This document shows, piece after piece, positions 61,838-64,000 of a DNA stretch of 64,000 nt. Below the pieces are notes generated by a model. The model ran no database searches. It saw only the letters and a program-made list of their open reading frames with translations, and was not told the origin of the DNA. The position numbers were made by a program, and so were the translations under genes. Within the stretch, counting starts at the first letter, position 1. Each line of letters starts with the position of its first letter. Origin of the DNA: [Mycobacterium] fortunisiensis (lineage in GTDB: Bacteria; Actinomycetota; Actinomycetes; Mycobacteriales; Mycobacteriaceae); contig NZ_VOMB01000016.1 of the NCBI RefSeq assembly GCF_019050325.1, forward strand, positions 434,001 through 498,000, given 5' to 3'.

Positions 61838-63059
61838 GGAACTCCCTTCCGGGGCGCGGCCACACATTCACTGCAACCAGTGTCGCGAGTGTAGCCAGTG
61901 CGGCCAGGCACAGGGCGGCAACGGCTTGGCCGAGCGTGGCGCCGATCCAACCGGCCACCGGGTAGGTGAGCAGAAAGCCGGCATGAGACAGCGAAAACTG
62001 TGCCGAGAAGACTTCGGAGCGGTCCCCGGCGGTGGAGTTTCGGCGCAGCAGCCGCGGCGCCGGCATGCTGACCATCGCCGTCCCCACACCCAGGGCCGGC
62101 CACAGCGCTGCCAGCGCGATCCACCCGGTGAGCCCGTTCGGTGCGGCAGCCAGGAAAAGCGCTGTCGCACTCAGCCCCGCGGCGCATGTCACTGCACCGG
62201 CGAGCATCACCGTCCGGTCCGAGGTGATCAGCAGAATTCGTGGGGCACCGAGGGCGGCCAGCAAGGACCCTCCGCCGTAGCAGGCCAATGCGACGGCCAA
62301 GCCCGTTTCTCCGGCCCCGAGCAGGTCGCCCACGTACACCACGGTGTTGACCATCACGAGCCCGGTCGCCGCGGCGACCACCAGGTTCAACGCCAGCAGC
62401 GCGCGTAAGTCGGCTGCCGACCACATGATCCGGGCCCCGCGCCAGACCCGATCCCGAAATGGTTGCGGCCGTGTCCTTTCCGGTGCTCCTGGTAGCCGTA
62501 CCGAGAGGATCGCCGTGGCCGAGGACAGGAATCCGGCAACGGTTCCCAGGAACAAGGCGGGGTAGTCGAGCACGGTGAGCAGGGCCGCGGCCAGCACCGG
62601 GCTGGCCAGCGACTCCAGGTCGTAGGCCATGCGCGACAGTGACAGCGCCTGGGTGTAGGTGTGCTCGTCGCTCAGGGTCGCGGCGATCACGGACTGGAAG
62701 GCGGGCGTGAACGTGGCCGAGGCCGCTTGCAGAACGAAGACCAAAAGGTAGATCTGCCACACAGATTCGACGAATGGCAGAGCCAGGGCGACTGCGGCAC
62801 GCAGCACGTCGGTGGCGATGAGCAGCGCCCGGGCCGGCACGCGTACGGTCGCCGCGGCCATCAGGGGTGCGACGAATACGTAGGCCGCCATCTTGATCGT
62901 CAGGGCTGTTCCCAGCACGGTCCCGGCGTTTCTGCCGGCCATGTCGTGGGCCAGCAGTCCAAGCGCCACGGTGAGCAGGCCGGTGCCGAGCAGCGCCACG
63001 ACTTGGGCGCTGTACAGGCGTTGGAACGCAGGATCGTGCAGTGGGTGGACGCTCGTCAC
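61782..63059 (-). CDS. MFS transporter, probable metal efflux partner of ArsR
   Basis: The 425-residue protein has 12 predicted membrane helices with an MFS-type start (HDPAFQRLYSAQVVALLGTGLLTVALGLLAHDM). LSRMAYDLESLASPVLAAALL and AGFLLTYPVAGWIGATLGQAVAALC are visible. The gene overlaps the metal-sensing ArsR gene at its 3' end and has an ArsR-type palindrome upstream. Efflux of Zn, Ni or Co is inferred from context. The start is GTG 63059. Confidence 0.86.
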   Translation of the reverse strand: MTSVHPLHDPAFQRLYSAQVVALLGTGLLTVALGLLAHDMAGRNAGTVLGTALTIKMAAYVFVAPLMAAATVRVPARALLIATDVLRAAVALALPFVESVWQIYLLVFVLQAASATFTPAFQSVIAATLSDEHTYTQALSLSRMAYDLESLASPVLAAALLTVLDYPALFLGTVAGFLSSATAILSVRLPGAPERTRPQPFRDRVWRGARIMWSAADLRALLALNLVVAAATGLVMVNTVVYVGDLLGAGETGLAVALACYGGGSLLAALGAPRILLITSDRTVMLAGAVTCAAGLSATALFLAAAPNGLTGWIALAALWPALGVGTAMVSMPAPRLLRRNSTAGDRSEVFSAQFSLSHAGFLLTYPVAGWIGATLGQAVAALCLAALATLATLVAVNVWPRPGREFHGSTARKPFVTVAGQPGP

Positions 63060-63078
63060 ACCGACAGTATGTCAATTA

Positions 63079-63094
63079 GTGCGCAGTTGCGCAC
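63079..63094. promoter_or_regulatory. ArsR-type operator upstream of the MFS-arsR operon
   Basis: GTGCGCA-GT-TGCGCAC is a perfect 7-2-7 inverted repeat, 20 bases upstream of the MFS start. Size and symmetry match ArsR/SmtB sites. It lies between the MFS and the GntR genes. Confidence 0.6.
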
Positions 63095-63127
63095 ATATTG
63101 TTTGCGACTTGGTGGGGTTGGCGACCC

Positions 63128-63787
63128 TCAGCAGTCCTGTGCCGGCCGGGCGAGCAGTTCGTCGAGGAAACCGGCTGCCTCGCGTCCGGCGCGCTCCACA
63201 TCGCCGGCGGCAATCGCCTCGATCAGTTCGTCGTGGCCGAACATCCCGCCGGGCTCGGCGCTGGCGGTCGCGACGCTGGCGGTGATCGCCTCGAGCAGGC
63301 CGCGGTAGAGCTCGATCAGGATCGGGTTGTGTGAAGCGCGCACGACGGCCAGGTGGAACTCGGTGTCGGACCGGGTGAACTGCTCATGATCGCTGGTGTC
63401 GGTGTGTGCCAGCAGGGCGCGCAGCTCGGCGAGATCCGCGTCGGTGCGCGCCGTGGCGGCCAGCCGGGCGCCTTCTACTTCGAGGCAGCGCCGCACCTGG
63501 AGCACGTCGCGCAGCTCGGACCCGCACAGCCGGCGCAGCGCCGCCGAGACCTCGCTGGTGGCTCGGACGTAGGTGCCGTCGCCCTGCCGGACTTCGAAGA
63601 TGCCGTTGTGTGCCAGTGCGCGGATCGCCTCGCGCACGGTGTTGCGGCCCACGCCCAGTGCCTCGACCAGCTCGGGCTCGGTGGGAATCCGGCTGTCGAC
63701 CGGCCATTCGCCGGAGGTGACCAGGGTGCGCAGCTGCTCGATGACCTGGTCGACCAGGCCCGTGCGTCGCGTTGTGGCGAGCGGCAC
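63128..63787 (-). CDS. GntR/FadR-family (FCD) transcriptional regulator
   Basis: The 219-residue protein has a winged helix (LVDQVIEQLRTLVTSGEWPVDSRIPTEPELVEALGVGRNTVREAIRAL) and a C-terminal FCD ligand domain with metal-site residues in DTEFHLAVVRASHNP and GHDELIEAI. It is divergent from the CynX-type gene at 63835 and probably controls it. The ligand is unknown. Confidence 0.9.
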   Translation of the reverse strand: MPLATTRRTGLVDQVIEQLRTLVTSGEWPVDSRIPTEPELVEALGVGRNTVREAIRALAHNGIFEVRQGDGTYVRATSEVSAALRRLCGSELRDVLQVRRCLEVEGARLAATARTDADLAELRALLAHTDTSDHEQFTRSDTEFHLAVVRASHNPILIELYRGLLEAITASVATASAEPGGMFGHDELIEAIAAGDVERAGREAAGFLDELLARPAQDC

Positions 63788-63800
63788 TCAATAATCCTTT

Positions 63801-63817
63801 CATCCAATCATGGGATG
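63801..63817. promoter_or_regulatory. putative GntR operator between divergent genes
   Basis: CATCCAATCATGGGATG is a near-symmetric 17-base site (CATCC...GGATG arms, centre almost symmetric) in the 47-base gap between the regulator and the MFS start. The position suits a GntR-type autoregulatory operator. Confidence 0.4.
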
Positions 63818-63834
63818 TATGGCATCCTAGCCGG

Positions 63835-64000
63835 ATGGGTCGGACCGCGGACAGGAAAACGCTGAACAGTTACGAGCACGAATTGGAGCTCGAGCTGGAC
63901 GGCGCCGTAGAGGTCCGCCCGGCGACGATGGCGGCCGGTGGCGCGCTGCTGGTCGTGGCGGTCATCTTGACCGCACTGAACTTGCGCCCGGCGATCACCA
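63835..64000 (+). CDS. CynX/NimT-type MFS transporter, N-terminal fragment (cut by window end)
   Basis: Fifty-five codons are in view: a charged N-terminus (YEHELELELDG) followed by the first membrane helix (GGALLVVAVILTALNLRPAIT). The ALNLRPAIT motif is typical of the CynX/NimT cyanate/nitroimidazole-type MFS group. Divergence from a GntR regulator gives probable control. The rest lies beyond base 64000. Confidence 0.75.
   Translation, partial: MGRTADRKTLNSYEHELELELDGAVEVRPATMAAGGALLVVAVILTALNLRPAIT

Overview
The window is high-GC DNA from a Mycolicibacterium/Mycobacterium-type chromosome, probably a rapid grower. Gene order follows the M. tuberculosis H37Rv block Rv2728c to Rv2667 almost throughout. 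Mycobacterium-specific families (IdeR, Cei, CeoBC, AftC, ClpC2, FadE20, DUF3710, DUF4193, LGFP-repeat protein) sit in the expected order and orientation. I see no rRNA, tRNA, CRISPR array, IS element or prophage. The end at base 1 cuts a gene, and the end at base 64000 cuts another.

Layout. 1-3594: Rv2728c-like protein, miaA, dapF, hflX (tRNA modification, lysine/peptidoglycan precursor, ribosome GTPase). 3602-7536: a PE-PPE-domain esterase and a BisC-type molybdoenzyme, inserted between hflX and fadE20 relative to H37Rv. 7637-13568: fadE20, LGFP membrane protein, lexA, chiZ-like, nrdR (envelope and SOS/ribonucleotide control). 13577-18575: PhzF, alpha/beta hydrolase, PAC2 protein, a secreted trypsin-like protease, DUF4192. 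18580-22547: ideR, sigB and small membrane or zinc-ribbon proteins. 22707-25176: an accessory stretch with DUF952, two gene remnants (SDR and Baeyer-Villiger monooxygenase) joined head to head, a DinB-like protein and a nitronate monooxygenase. 25184-33538: sigA, ppgK, suhB, cei, DUF4193, DUF3093, dut, DUF3710, hydrolase, OB-fold and DUF3159. 33548-38202: potassium locus (ceoB-ceoC divergent from a KimA-like APC permease) and a TrmA-type RNA methyltransferase. 38359-42985: a 44-residue basic protein, a degenerate GGDEF protein, an ArsB/NhaD-type carrier with a CBS protein, and nhaA. 43013-50006: dxs, RNase D, DUF3000 and the haem genes hemE-hemG-hemQ. 50293-59992: methyltransferases, msrB, an AraC regulator, aftC, a hydrolase-like lipoprotein, a RibD-like reductase, zapE, GNAT, MPT63-like protein, a PPOX-fold protein and clpC2. 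60058-64000: an orphan PrrB-like kinase, an ArsR-MFS pair, and a GntR/FadR regulator divergent from a CynX-type MFS gene.

The genes form short operons, many with 1-4 base stop/start overlaps. Many start codons lie 6-9 nt after a TANNNT -10 hexamer, which fits the leaderless transcription common in mycobacteria. The richest signals are regulatory. Two identical inverted repeats cover the clpC2 promoter. A four-palindrome array follows hemQ. A divergent leaderless promoter serves dut and its DUF3093 neighbour. A perfect CRP-type site precedes the DUF4193 gene. An ArsR operator faces a metal-sensor/MFS operon. A 26-bp tandem repeat separates two convergent genes.
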